54,154 nt of DNA from Streptomyces sp. NRRL S-87 (GCF_000719335.1 NZ_JOGB01000046.1:1-54154); one strand, 5' to 3'; positions 8,787-17,588 are shown, numbered from the stretch's first letter. The notes: generated by a model from the letters alone, not told the origin. Made by a program: numbers and translations.

Positions 8787-9878
8787 GTGACCGTTCGCCG
8801 CAGCACGGCCATCGTCACCGCCGCCCTCGCCTGCGCAGCACCGCTCGCGGTGGCCGCGCCCGCCGCCGCCCACGGGTCGATGACCGACCCCGTCAGCCGC
8901 GTCGCGGCCTGCTACGCGGAGGGTCCGGAGGCCCCGAAGTCGGCCGCCTGCAAGGCGGCCGTGAAGGCGAGCGGCACTCAGGCGTTCTACGACTGGAACG
9001 AGGTCAACATCGCCAACGCGGCCGGCCACCACAAGGCCCTCATACCGGACGGGAAGCTCTGCTCGGCCGGCAGGCCCAAGTACCGGGGCCTGGACCTGGC
9101 CCGCGCCGACTGGCCGGCCAGCCGGATGGCGGCGGGCAAGCACACCTTCCGCTACAGGGCGACCGCCCCGCACCGCGGCTCCTTCGCGCTCTACATCACC
9201 AAGGCCGGGTACGACCCGCGCAAGCCGCTGAAGTGGTCGGACCTGGAGTCGAAGCCGTTCGCGAAGGTCACCGACCCGGCGCTGTCCGGCGGCTCCTACG
9301 TGTTCACCGGCAAGGTCCCCCAGCGCTCCGGACGGCACCTGATCTACAGCATCTGGCAGCGCTCGGACAGCCCGGAGGCCTTCTACACCTGCTCGGACGT
9401 GGTCTTCAGGAGGACGACGCAGGGTGGCGGCAGCGGGACGGGCGGTACGGGCAGCACGTCCGGCGGTACGGGCAGCACGTCCGGCGGTACGGCCAGCACC
9501 AGCGGCGGTACCGGCGGCACCGCCCCCGGGCCGGTGGCCAGCGCCCCGTCCGACCGGCAGATCCGCGACGGCGCGGCCAGGTCGACGGTCAACCACAGCG
9601 GCCACGCGGGCCACGCCGGCCACGGCACGGCGGGGACCGCCGGCACGGGCACCGGCACCGGCGCCGGCTCCGAGACGGAGGCCAAGGCCGAGACCGGGAC
9701 CCTGGCCGGCGGCCTGCGCCCGGCCGGTTCCGCCACCGACCTGGCCGAGACCGGCGCGAGCTCCCGCACCCCGCTCCTGGCGGTCGGCGGGGCCGGGGCG
9801 CTGGCCGTGGGCGCGGCCCTGCTGTTCGCGACGGTCCGCCGCCGGAGCGTCTCCGGCGGCGGCCGCCACGCGGGCTAG
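8787..9878 (+). CDS. AA10 lytic polysaccharide monooxygenase with LAETG sortase signal
   Basis: The 363-residue protein starts at GTG 8787, with AAGGAGAC just upstream. The signal peptide ends at Ala28, so the mature N-terminus is H29 (HGSMTDP), the first histidine of the copper brace. H129 in TAPHRG is the second, and F207 in CSDVVF is the probable axial residue. The catalytic domain runs to about residue 210. Then come a Gly/Ser/Thr linker with GGTGSTS repeats, a His-rich stretch (HSGHAGHAGHG), LAETG (319-323), a hydrophobic helix and RRRS. That tail is a sortase class E-type cell-wall sorting signal. The enzyme would therefore oxidise chitin or cellulose while attached to the wall. No carbohydrate-binding module is seen. 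Confidence 0.9.
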   Translation: MTVRRSTAIVTAALACAAPLAVAAPAAAHGSMTDPVSRVAACYAEGPEAPKSAACKAAVKASGTQAFYDWNEVNIANAAGHHKALIPDGKLCSAGRPKYRGLDLARADWPASRMAAGKHTFRYRATAPHRGSFALYITKAGYDPRKPLKWSDLESKPFAKVTDPALSGGSYVFTGKVPQRSGRHLIYSIWQRSDSPEAFYTCSDVVFRRTTQGGGSGTGGTGSTSGGTGSTSGGTASTSGGTGGTAPGPVASAPSDRQIRDGAARSTVNHSGHAGHAGHGTAGTAGTGTGTGAGSETEAKAETGTLAGGLRPAGSATDLAETGASSRTPLLAVGGAGALAVGAALLFATVRRRSVSGGGRHAG

Positions 9879-9900
9879 GTCGGCCCGGGCCCGGGTTCCG

Positions 9901-10764
9901 TCACTCGAAGACCGAGGCGCACGTGGTGCGTTCCGCGTGCGCCGGGTCGAGTGCGTTCAGGGCCTCGTGCCAGGCGATCCGGTCGGTCAGACCGATCGCG
10001 ACGTGCTCGGAGAGGTCCAGCGGGCACAGGTCCTGGAGCAGGACGTTGCGCACGTCCGGCCCGTTCAGGAACTGGCTCTGGTACGGGGTGACCACCTCGT
10101 CGTAGCGGGTGGCGATGACCGTGTACTTCACGCCCGGGACGGTGTCGCCGCCCTCGTTGAGCTTCTTCTCGAACGCGGATCCGGCGATCTGGTCGGCCAG
10201 GCCCGGCGTCGCGGCGCTGATGAGGTCCTCGGCGCCGGGGAAGTACGGCAGGAGCTTGGTGAGCCCCAGCAGGGTCGTCCCGTGGTTGTCGGGGGCGAGC
10301 CCGACGAGGGCGTTGACCTTGCCGGCCCCGCCCAGGTACTTGAGGTACCAGCGCGGCATCATGCCGCCCTGGGAGTGGCCGACGAGGTCGGCCTCGGGGG
10401 CGCCGGTCGAGGCGAGCACCCGGTCGACGAACGCGGCGAGCTGGCCGGCGGACCGGTCGATGGGGCCGAGGCCGTTGAAGAACGGCACGCCGGGCAGCTG
10501 GCCGTAGTCGAGCGAGTAGACGCAGTAGCCGCGGTGCACGAGGTACGGCGCGAAGCCGAGCCAGTTGTCGACCGAGTTGCCGAAGGTCCCGTGGACGAGC
10601 ACGACGGGGCGGGGGTGGGCGGCGGAGGGCTTGCAGTCCCAGTTGTTCCAGCCGCTGCTGGGGGCGGTGGCGGCCTGGGCGGGGACGGCGGTGAGGGCCG
10701 CGCCGGCGAGCATCAGGGCGGCGAGGGATCCGAGCAGTCTTTTCCAGCTTTTCCAGGGCAGCAT
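9901..10764 (-). CDS. Secreted lipase (alpha/beta hydrolase, actinobacterial LipA type)
   Basis: The 287-residue protein has a Sec signal cut near AQA-A at 30-31. Landmarks are the oxyanion segment VVLVHGTFGN (54-63), nucleophile GHSQGG with S131, an acid in TRYDEVV and His near DLSEHVAIG. The cysteine pairs fit the disulfide-stabilised extracellular lipase/esterase family (Lipase class 2 type). It should hydrolyse triacylglycerols or long-chain esters outside the cell. It converges on the LPMO gene with only 22 bases between. ATG 10764 follows AAGGAGAG. The long upstream region holds a palindrome that may regulate it. Confidence 0.9.
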   Translation of the reverse strand: MLPWKSWKRLLGSLAALMLAGAALTAVPAQAATAPSSGWNNWDCKPSAAHPRPVVLVHGTFGNSVDNWLGFAPYLVHRGYCVYSLDYGQLPGVPFFNGLGPIDRSAGQLAAFVDRVLASTGAPEADLVGHSQGGMMPRWYLKYLGGAGKVNALVGLAPDNHGTTLLGLTKLLPYFPGAEDLISAATPGLADQIAGSAFEKKLNEGGDTVPGVKYTVIATRYDEVVTPYQSQFLNGPDVRNVLLQDLCPLDLSEHVAIGLTDRIAWHEALNALDPAHAERTTCASVFE

Positions 10765-10798
10765 CGAGTGCTCTCCTTGCGGTCAAGGGGGAATGCGA

Positions 10799-11064
10799 TG
10801 TGGGGATTCGCCCGTGATCCGGATCACAAGGGTGAGCTGCTTCCCGCCAAATTACGGGCGAGTAGCAAAACTGGGAAGTTACGCGTCGGTAAAAACCTGG
10901 CGGCTCGTCAAGAGGCAACGATAAAGGCCGGGTTACGTCACGGTTTGGGCCACCTCGGGCGGGTCCTGGCCGAGCTGCCGGCGCACCGGGTCGACGCGTG
11001 CGCCCGGCACTGCGGGCACGCCGACCTGCTGCGCGAGTGCATCGACGGACGGGTGGGGCAGTGA
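10799..11064 (+). other. Possible small ORF or gene remnant in the lipase upstream region
   Basis: An open frame ends at 11064 with a C-terminal half that has streptomycete codon use (G/C third positions from about 10945 on) and residues CARHCGHADLLRECI, a Cys/His arrangement that could bind metal. The first half has no codon bias and overlaps the lipase promoter region. A TTG at about 10945 could start a peptide of about 39 residues. It may be a real small protein or the tail of a lost gene; I cannot decide. Confidence 0.25.
10814..10827. promoter_or_regulatory. Perfect 14-base palindrome upstream of lipase gene (Crp/FNR-like)
   Basis: GTGATCCGGATCAC reads the same on both strands and ends 50 bases before the lipase start codon. 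It resembles the streptomycete Crp site family (GTG, six bases, GNCAC) except for one inner base. A role in carbon control of the secreted lipase is possible; this is inference. Confidence 0.45.
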
Positions 11065-11083
11065 CGCGCGGCGGTCCCGTCCG

Positions 11084-12091
11084 CTAGGCGGCCGTACGCC
11101 CGGCCGGCCCCGGGCTCCGTGCCAGGGAGCCGGGAAGGACGGCCGTGGGCCCGAACTTCGCCCGTACCCGGTCGGCGACCGCCTCGATGCGCCGGGTCTT
11201 CTCGTCGTCGGGGTCGAAACTCAGCTGGCGGGCCGCCCGTTCGGCGGGCAGCAGCCCCTCCGCGCGCAGCGCGACCGCGCGCACCCGGGCCCGCTGGAGG
11301 CCCAGCCCCTCGTATACGGCGTACGCGGTCCGGGTGAGCGCGGCGGAGTGGGCCGTGGGCTCGGCCAGGACGCGGGTCCGGGTGAGGGTGGTGCGGTCGG
11401 CGCAGCGCACGGTGAGCGCCAGGGAACGGCAGGCCAGACCCTGGGCGCGCAGCCGGGCGCCCAGCTCCTCGGTGAGGGAGAGCAGGGCGCGGCGGTGCCG
11501 GTCCGGGTCGATCTCGTCGCGGCCGAAGGGGCGTTCGGCGGCCAGCGAGCGGGCGGCGGCACCCGGGACGACCGGGGTGCGGTCGATCCCGTGGGCCCGC
11601 TCGTACAGCTCGCGGCCGGCCCGGACGCCGACGATGCGCTGGAGGGCGGCGGGCGGGACGGCGGCGATCCGGCCGACCGTGCCGAGTCCGTACGCGCCCA
11701 GGGTCCGGGCCGTGGCGGTGCCGACGCCGTCGAGGGCGCCGGCCGGCTTGGCCGCGAGGAACGCCCGTACGGCGGCGGGGTCGTCCGGGACCACCAGGGT
11801 CCGGCCCGGCCGGGCCTCGCGGGCGGCCATGCGGGCCAGCATGGGGTTGGGGGCCGCACCGATGGCGCAGTCCACGCCGTACAGGGCGAGGGCGCGCACC
11901 CGTACGACGGCCGCCAGCTGGACGGCGTCGCGGGTGAAGTAGCGCAGTGCGCCGCGCACGTCGGCGAGCGCGGTCTCGGGGGGCAGCGCCTGCACCGTCG
12001 GGGTGAGGTCGCCGAGCAGCGTGAGCAGGCCGGTGTACGTCCCTGCGTCGAGCGGGGCTCCGTCCGGGCGCCGGAAGGCGAAGCACAGCAC
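11084..12091 (-). CDS. Y-family polymerase-like mutasome protein (ImuB/DinB-like partner of DnaE2)
   Basis: The 335-residue protein begins VLCFAFRRP and follows the Y-family order: palm/finger start, the VRALALYGVDCAIG strand, helix-hairpin-helix thumb GVGTATARTLGAYGLGTVGRI and a little-finger region with PERAARQLSFDPDDEKTRRIEAVADRVR. The usual catalytic S-x-D-E motif is replaced by ALADVRG, so it is probably inactive as a polymerase and acts as the adaptor for DnaE2, as ImuB does in translesion synthesis. There is no clear ribosome site at GTG 12091. The canonical start region may be disturbed by the repeats at 12130-12480. It is in the same direction as dnaE2, just downstream of it. Confidence 0.8.
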   Translation of the reverse strand: MLCFAFRRPDGAPLDAGTYTGLLTLLGDLTPTVQALPPETALADVRGALRYFTRDAVQLAAVVRVRALALYGVDCAIGAAPNPMLARMAAREARPGRTLVVPDDPAAVRAFLAAKPAGALDGVGTATARTLGAYGLGTVGRIAAVPPAALQRIVGVRAGRELYERAHGIDRTPVVPGAAARSLAAERPFGRDEIDPDRHRRALLSLTEELGARLRAQGLACRSLALTVRCADRTTLTRTRVLAEPTAHSAALTRTAYAVYEGLGLQRARVRAVALRAEGLLPAERAARQLSFDPDDEKTRRIEAVADRVRAKFGPTAVLPGSLARSPGPAGRTAA

Positions 12092-12129
12092 GGTGGGGGT
12101 GGTGCGGAGGGTGGTGCTGGGGGTGCCCC

Positions 12130-12480
12130 TTCCCCACCCCGCCCTTCCCCCGTTCCCCGGGGCTCCGCCCCGGCCCCCTCCCAGGGGCTCCGCCCCCGGA
12201 CCCCCGCGCCTCAAACGCCGGCGGGGCTGGATGGTCCCCCCGCCCGGGTGCACTTCCGGCCCGCGCTCGTGCGGTTCCGGGACGTCCGGGCACGCTTGCA
12301 GACCGGCGGCGGGCGCGTTCAGCCCGTCCGGCGTTTGAGGACCGGGGTCCGGGGCGGAGCCCCGGGAGGGGGCGGGCGCGGAGCGCCCCGCACCGGCGGC
12401 GGCCGGGGTCGCCACCCCCGGTTTCGGGAAGGGGCAGGGTGGGGAACCGGCTCCGCGCAGCGGCACCCCGGCCGCGGCCC
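12130..12480. repeat. Pair of inverted streptomycete intergenic GC repeats between dnaE2 and its partner
   Basis: GGGCTCCGCCCC / CCTCAAACGCCGGCGGGGCT at about 12168-12229 recurs in reverse as CCGTCCGGCGTTTGAGGACC and GGGGCGGAGCCCC at about 12321-12368. These motifs are common dispersed intergenic repeats of Streptomyces chromosomes. Here they separate two genes that are usually adjacent, and can form large hairpins that may weaken co-transcription. No coding sequence is seen between 12092 and 12492. Confidence 0.7.
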
Positions 12481-12492
12481 GCACCTGGTACG

Positions 12493-15400
12493 TCATCGTC
12501 CCGCGCTCCCCGGACTGGAGTGCCACAGCTTGCGCCCGGTGGCCGGACCGGAGCCGGGCGGCTGCAGGTCCGCCCACGGGTTCAGCTCGTACCCGGTGGG
12601 CAGGTGGATCCGCCGCCCGCCGGCACCCGAGCCACCGGGAGCACCGTCCCCGCGGGACCCGTCGCCGGCACCGTCCGCCCCGGCCCCGCCACCGGCCCCG
12701 CCGGAGCCACCGTCCGCCCCGTCGCCGCGCCCGTCGCCGCGCCCGTCGCCGCGCCCGTCGGAGGCATCGCCGGAGTCCCCGGCGGCGCCCGCACCGGAGG
12801 GACCGGAAGAGGAACCGGCACCGGAGGCGGCCCCCGAGCCCGCGGGGTCGGAGGACCCCGAGCCGGTGGCGGTGGCGCTCGCCGCGCCCTCGGCCAACCG
12901 CACGGCCACCGCGTCCAGCCCACCCGCACTCCGCAGCTCCGCCAGCTCCGCGAGGTTCCACGCGGCCGAGCCGACCACGCTCAGGCTCTGCGGCCCCCGC
13001 CGCTGCACCACACCGCGCACCAGCAGCAGCCAGGAGTGGAAGACGGTGTGCGCGCACCGCTCGTGGCTGTCGTCGAAGAAGGCCAGGTCGACCAGGCCGG
13101 TCCCGTCGTCGAGGGTGGTGAAGATGACCCGCCGCCCGGACCGGATCGGCGGGGTCTGGGTGGCCGCCTTGGCACCCGCGACCAGCACGGTCTGCCCGTG
13201 TTCGGCCTCCCGCAGCCGGCGGGCCGGCACGGCGCCCAGCTCGGCGAGGAAGGCGTGGTGGTCGGTCATCAGGTGCCGGGTGGCGTCCATGCCCAGGACG
13301 CCGAGCTCGGCGCTGAGCCGCTCGGCCTCGTTGAGGTCGGGCAGTCCGACCGGCGCGGTCTCCCGCCCACCCCCGAGCGGCAGTTGGCCGCCGCGCACAC
13401 CGACCGCCCGCTGCGAGCGGTGGAGTTCGGACAGGTGCAGCAACAGGTCCCTCCGGTTGGCCCCGAAGGAGTCCAACGCGCCGACCTGCGCGAGCCGTTC
13501 GGCCACCGGGCGACCCGGGTGGGCGCGGTCCCAGAAGTCGAGCAGGGAGGCGTACGGCTGCCCGGCCTCGATGCGCTCGGCCTCCGCCCCGCTGATGCCG
13601 TGGACGTCGGAGAGCGCGAGCCGCAGGCCCCACCGCTCCGGCTCGTCGGACACCAGTTCGATGCGGTGGGCGACCGCGGAGCGGTTCACGTCCAGCGGCA
13701 GTACGGGCACCCCGCGCCGCCGGGCGTCCGCGAGCAGCAGCCGCTTGGGGTACATGCCCGGGTCGTGGGTGAGCAGCCCGGCGTAGAAGGCGGCCGGGTG
13801 GTGGGCCTTGAGCCAGGCGGACTGGTACGTCGGAACCGCGAACGCCACCGCGTGCGCCTTGCAGAAGCCGTACGAGCCGAAGGCCTCGACGATCTCCCAG
13901 GTCCGCGCGACCACCTCGGGCGGATACCCCCGCTCCCCGGCGTGCTGCGCGAACCAGGCCTTGATGCGGCCCTGGGACTCGGGGTCGGACAGGCCCCGGC
14001 GGACCCGGTCGGCCTCGTCGCGGCCGCAGCCGGTCATGATGTCCACGATCTCGATGATCTGCTCGTGGAAGACCACGACCCCGCACGTCTCCTTCAGCGG
14101 CCCCTCCAGGTCCGGGTGCGGGTAGCGGACGGGGGCGCGCCCGTGCCGGGCCTCGATGAAGGGCCGGACCATGTCGGCGGCGACCGGGCCCGGCCGGAAC
14201 AGCGAGATGTCGACGACCAGGTCGTGGAAGGTGGCGGGCTGGAGCCGGCCGACCAGGTCACGCTGGCCCGGCGACTCGATCTGGAAGCAGCCGAGGGTCT
14301 CGGCGGAGCGGATCAGCCGGTAGGTGGCCTCGTCGCCGGGCGGCACCTGGGCGGGGTCGTCGAGGTCGAGGTCCCGGCCCGTGGCGCGCCGGACCTCGGC
14401 GACGGCGTGCGCCATCGCGGACTGCATCCGCACGCCCAGCACGTCGAGTTTGAGCAGGCCGAGGTCCTCGACGTCGTCCTTGTCGAACTGGGACATCGGG
14501 AAGCCCTCGCCGCTGGTCGGCACCACGGGGGTGCGCGCCAGCAGGGTGGCGTCGGAGAGCAGCACCCCGCACGGGTGCATGGCGACGCCGCGCGGCAGCG
14601 CGTCGAGGGCCTCGACCAGTTCCCACAGCCGTCCGTGCGGCTCGCCCTTGACGTCGCGCAGTTCGGGGAGTTCCTGCAGGGCCGCGCGGGCGTCGCGGGC
14701 GCGGATGTGCGGGAAGGCCTTGGCCAGCCGGTCGGTCTCGGCGGGGTCCATGGACAGGGCTGCGCCCACGTCGCGGATGGCGTGCCGGACCCGGTAGGTC
14801 TCGGGCATGGCGACGGTGGCGACCCGCTCGGCACCGAACCGGTCGATGATCGCCCGGTAGACCTCCAGGCGGCGGGCGGACTCCACGTCGATGTCGATGT
14901 CGGGCAGCACCGGGCGGCGCTTGGACAGGAAGCGTTCCATCAGCAGGTGCTGCTCGACCGGGTCGGCGTGCGCGATGCCGAGGAGGTGGTTGACGAGGGA
15001 GCCGGCGCCGGAGCCGCGGGCGGCCACCCGGATGCCCATGTCCCGTACGTCCGTCACGACTTGAGCGACCGTCAGGAAATAGGAGGCGTAGCCGTGGTGG
15101 GCGATGATGTCGAGCTCGTGGTGCATCCGGTCCCAGTACGCGCGCCGGTCGGCGTAGCCGCGCAGCACCATGCCGGCGGCGCACCGGGAGGCCAGGACGC
15201 GCTGGGCGGTACGGCGGTCGGCGCCGACCAGGTGGGGTTCGGGGAAGTGGACGGAGCCGATGCCGAGGTCGTCCTCGGGGTCGACGGCGCAGGCCTCGGC
15301 GGTCCGCCGGGTCTCGGCGAGCAGCCGGCGGGCGTCGGCGCCGCGCAGGCCGGCGGCCTCGGCGACCCGGTCGGCGAGGACGGCCATGTCCGCGGGGCCC

Positions 15401-16218
15401 TTGAGCCAGCGTTCGCCGCCGTCGAGGCCGCGGTGGGGGTCGATGGGGACGAGCCGGCGGGCCGCGTCCAGGACGTCGGCGACCGGGCCCTGGCCGGGGT
15501 CGGCGTACCGGACGGCGTTGGTCAGGACGGCCCGCACCCCTTGTTCCGCGGCGAAGCCGACGGTACGGGCGGCCAGCCGCAGCGAGCCGGGGCCGGTGCC
15601 GGGGCGGCCGTGGTGGACGGCCTCCAGGCGCAGGGCGTCGCCGTACGCCTCACGCCAGGGGGCGAGCAGCCGGGCGGCCCGGTCGGGGCGCCCGGCGGCC
15701 AGGGCCCGGCCGACCTCGGAGCCGGGGCCGAGCAGGACGAGGAGGCCGTCGCCGTGGTTCGCGGACCAGGGCAGCCGGGGCGGTTCGGCGCCGCCCGCGC
15801 GGCCCGCGGCGGCGGGGCCGGCCGCGGCGTGGGCGGCGGTGACCAGCCGGCACAGGTCGGCCCAGCCGGCGGCGCCGTCGCGGGCGAGGAAGACGGCGCG
15901 GGGGGCGGACTCGTCGATGAAGGCGCCGCCTTTGACGGGCGTGCGGCGGCGCTGGCTGGCACGGGCCGGCCCGCCCTCGGCGGGCGCGGCGGCGGCCGGC
16001 AGCGGGTCCACCGCCAGTTCGGTCCCGAACAGCGGCCGGATCCCGGCCCCGGCGCAGGCCTTGGCGAACCGGACCGCGCCCGCGAGGGTGTCGCGATCGG
16101 TGAGGGCCAGGGCGTCCATGCCCCGTTCGGCGGCACGCTCCGCCAGCCGCTCCGGGTGCGAGGCTCCGTAGCGTGCGGAGAACCCGGAAACGGTGTGCAG
16201 ATGCGTAAAACCGGGCAC
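12493..16218 (-). CDS. dnaE2: Error-prone DNA polymerase III alpha subunit DnaE2
   Basis: The 1241-residue protein opens with the PHP domain (FTHLHTVSGFSARYGASHP, 4-22). The polymerase core has the catalytic aspartates in LPDIDIDVESARR (D440, D442, D444), finger segments such as GCFQIESPGQR and SYGFCKAHAVAFA, and a C-terminal OB fold (VLVAGAKAATQTPP). DnaE2 with an ImuB-type adaptor performs SOS mutagenic synthesis. GTG 16218 is chosen because GCAGGAGG lies upstream and the PHP domain begins at once. An unusual Gly/Ser/Asp-rich insertion (about 1110-1203, with DGRGDGRGDGRGDG) precedes the conserved end RRIHLPTGYELNPWADL. This explains a length greater than I expect for the family. A LexA-like site lies upstream. 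Confidence 0.92.
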   Translation of the reverse strand: MPGFTHLHTVSGFSARYGASHPERLAERAAERGMDALALTDRDTLAGAVRFAKACAGAGIRPLFGTELAVDPLPAAAAPAEGGPARASQRRRTPVKGGAFIDESAPRAVFLARDGAAGWADLCRLVTAAHAAAGPAAAGRAGGAEPPRLPWSANHGDGLLVLLGPGSEVGRALAAGRPDRAARLLAPWREAYGDALRLEAVHHGRPGTGPGSLRLAARTVGFAAEQGVRAVLTNAVRYADPGQGPVADVLDAARRLVPIDPHRGLDGGERWLKGPADMAVLADRVAEAAGLRGADARRLLAETRRTAEACAVDPEDDLGIGSVHFPEPHLVGADRRTAQRVLASRCAAGMVLRGYADRRAYWDRMHHELDIIAHHGYASYFLTVAQVVTDVRDMGIRVAARGSGAGSLVNHLLGIAHADPVEQHLLMERFLSKRRPVLPDIDIDVESARRLEVYRAIIDRFGAERVATVAMPETYRVRHAIRDVGAALSMDPAETDRLAKAFPHIRARDARAALQELPELRDVKGEPHGRLWELVEALDALPRGVAMHPCGVLLSDATLLARTPVVPTSGEGFPMSQFDKDDVEDLGLLKLDVLGVRMQSAMAHAVAEVRRATGRDLDLDDPAQVPPGDEATYRLIRSAETLGCFQIESPGQRDLVGRLQPATFHDLVVDISLFRPGPVAADMVRPFIEARHGRAPVRYPHPDLEGPLKETCGVVVFHEQIIEIVDIMTGCGRDEADRVRRGLSDPESQGRIKAWFAQHAGERGYPPEVVARTWEIVEAFGSYGFCKAHAVAFAVPTYQSAWLKAHHPAAFYAGLLTHDPGMYPKRLLLADARRRGVPVLPLDVNRSAVAHRIELVSDEPERWGLRLALSDVHGISGAEAERIEAGQPYASLLDFWDRAHPGRPVAERLAQVGALDSFGANRRDLLLHLSELHRSQRAVGVRGGQLPLGGGRETAPVGLPDLNEAERLSAELGVLGMDATRHLMTDHHAFLAELGAVPARRLREAEHGQTVLVAGAKAATQTPPIRSGRRVIFTTLDDGTGLVDLAFFDDSHERCAHTVFHSWLLLVRGVVQRRGPQSLSVVGSAAWNLAELAELRSAGGLDAVAVRLAEGAASATATGSGSSDPAGSGAASGAGSSSGPSGAGAAGDSGDASDGRGDGRGDGRGDGADGGSGGAGGGAGADGAGDGSRGDGAPGGSGAGGRRIHLPTGYELNPWADLQPPGSGPATGRKLWHSSPGSAGR

Positions 16219-16372
16219 CCGCGCCTCCTGCTTCCCTCTGATGACCCTGTTGGCCTGGTGGCCTGGTGGCCGCCTGGCGACCCGGCGACCTGGTGGCCTG
16301 TGTGGACCTGATGGCCGGATGTGCCTGATGGCCCGATGACCGCCTCCCCCCTTCTTCCACCATAGACCAGTT

Positions 16373-16388
16373 TCGAACATGAGTACGA
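16373..16388. promoter_or_regulatory. Candidate LexA (SOS) box upstream of dnaE2
   Basis: TCGAACATGAGTACGA fits the actinobacterial LexA palindrome (TCGAAC, four bases, GTTCGA) with one mismatch. A second half-site, ATGTTCGAGC, follows at 16393-16402. It lies 155 bases upstream of the dnaE2 GTG and about 100 bases before the divergent gene at 16482. SOS control of dnaE2 is known in actinobacteria, so the location supports the call. Confidence 0.6.
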
Positions 16389-16481
16389 CACACATGTTCG
16401 AGCATCGTCGTCCGGGCGGTCCGTCATCCGTTCGGCCCTCCCCTGCTGTCCTTCCTCCCCTGCCCCACCGAGCGTGGGGGC

Positions 16482-17588
16482 ATGACTCAGCGCACCGCCG
16501 AACCGCCGCCGGAAGCCGCTCCCCCGGGTCCCCAGGGGTTCCTCGCCGAGGTCAAGGACGCCGTCAGCGTCCGGGCCGCGCTGCTGGTCATCGGGGTACT
16601 GGCGCTCCAGCTCGCCTTCATCGCCTCGTACATCGGCGCCTTCCACCAGCCCGCGCCGCACGAGATCAGACTCGCCGTGGTCACCCCGGCCCCGCCGATC
16701 ACCGACCAGGCGGTCGAGCAGCTGTCCGCCCTGCCCGGCGACCCGCTCGCGCCCCGCGCGGTCGAGGACGAGGCCGCGGCCCTGGAGCAGATCGGGAACC
16801 GGGACGTCGACGGCGCCCTGCTCATCGACCCGCGCGGCACCCGGGACCGCCTGCTCGTGGCCGGCGGCAACGGCTCCTCGCTCTCCCAGGCCCTGACCGA
16901 GGTGGTCCTGCGGGCCGAGGCCGCCCGGCAGCGCACGGTCGTGGTCGCCGACGTGGTCCCCGTCGACGAGGGCGACGCGCGCGGGCTGTCCGCGTTCTAC
17001 CTGGTGATCGGCTGGTGCGTGGGCGGCTACCTGTGCGCGGCGATCCTGGCCATCAGCGCCGGGGCCCGCCCCGCGAACGGGGCCCGCGCCGTGATCCGGC
17101 TCGGTGCGCTGCTGCTGTACTCGATCGTCGCCGGCCTGCTCGGCGCGGTGATCGCCGGCCCGGTCCTGGACGCCCTGCCCGGCAGCGTCCCGGCACTGTG
17201 GGGGCTGGGCACGCTGCTGGTGTTCGCGGTCGGCGCCATCACCCTGGCCTTCCAGGGGGTGGCCGGCGTCATCGGCATCGGCCTGGCGATCCTGGTGGTG
17301 GTCGTGCTGGGCAACCCGAGCGCCGGCGGTGCCTACCCGTGGCCGCTGCTGCCGCCGTTCTGGCGGGCGATCGGCCCGTACTTCCCACCCGGCGCGGGCA
17401 CGTACGCGGCCCGCTCGATCGCGTACTTCAAGGGCAACGACATGGCGATGTCCATGTGGGTGCTGGCCGGCTGGGCCGTGCTGGGCTCGGCGGTCACCGT
17501 GGCCGCGGCCGTCGTGCGCCGCGGCCGGGGCGGCCCGGCCGTGGGCACCACCCCCGACCCTGCGGCCCCGGCCGGGGCGGGTGCGTGA
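16482..17588 (+). CDS. Multi-pass membrane protein, ABC-2/YhgE-like
   Basis: The 368-residue protein has one membrane helix near residues 32-52, a soluble external loop of about 120 residues (containing VDGALLIDPRG and a VDEGDARGLS segment), then five further hydrophobic helices between about 165 and 350. This topology, with a large loop after helix 1, is that of ABC-2-type permease and YhgE/Pip-like proteins. No ATPase gene is adjacent, so transport is not certain. ATG 16482 follows GTGGGGG. The N- and C-termini are Pro/Ala-rich. The gene is divergent from dnaE2 and may share its control region. Confidence 0.7.
   Translation: MTQRTAEPPPEAAPPGPQGFLAEVKDAVSVRAALLVIGVLALQLAFIASYIGAFHQPAPHEIRLAVVTPAPPITDQAVEQLSALPGDPLAPRAVEDEAAALEQIGNRDVDGALLIDPRGTRDRLLVAGGNGSSLSQALTEVVLRAEAARQRTVVVADVVPVDEGDARGLSAFYLVIGWCVGGYLCAAILAISAGARPANGARAVIRLGALLLYSIVAGLLGAVIAGPVLDALPGSVPALWGLGTLLVFAVGAITLAFQGVAGVIGIGLAILVVVVLGNPSAGGAYPWPLLPPFWRAIGPYFPPGAGTYAARSIAYFKGNDMAMSMWVLAGWAVLGSAVTVAAAVVRRGRGGPAVGTTPDPAAPAGAGA

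Noticed and set aside
12439..16311. 1290-codon open frame antisense to dnaE2
   Set aside because: It mirrors the third-position G/C bias of dnaE2. Its translation is rich in Gly, Arg and Val with no domain pattern, whereas the dnaE2 strand has all polymerase motifs.
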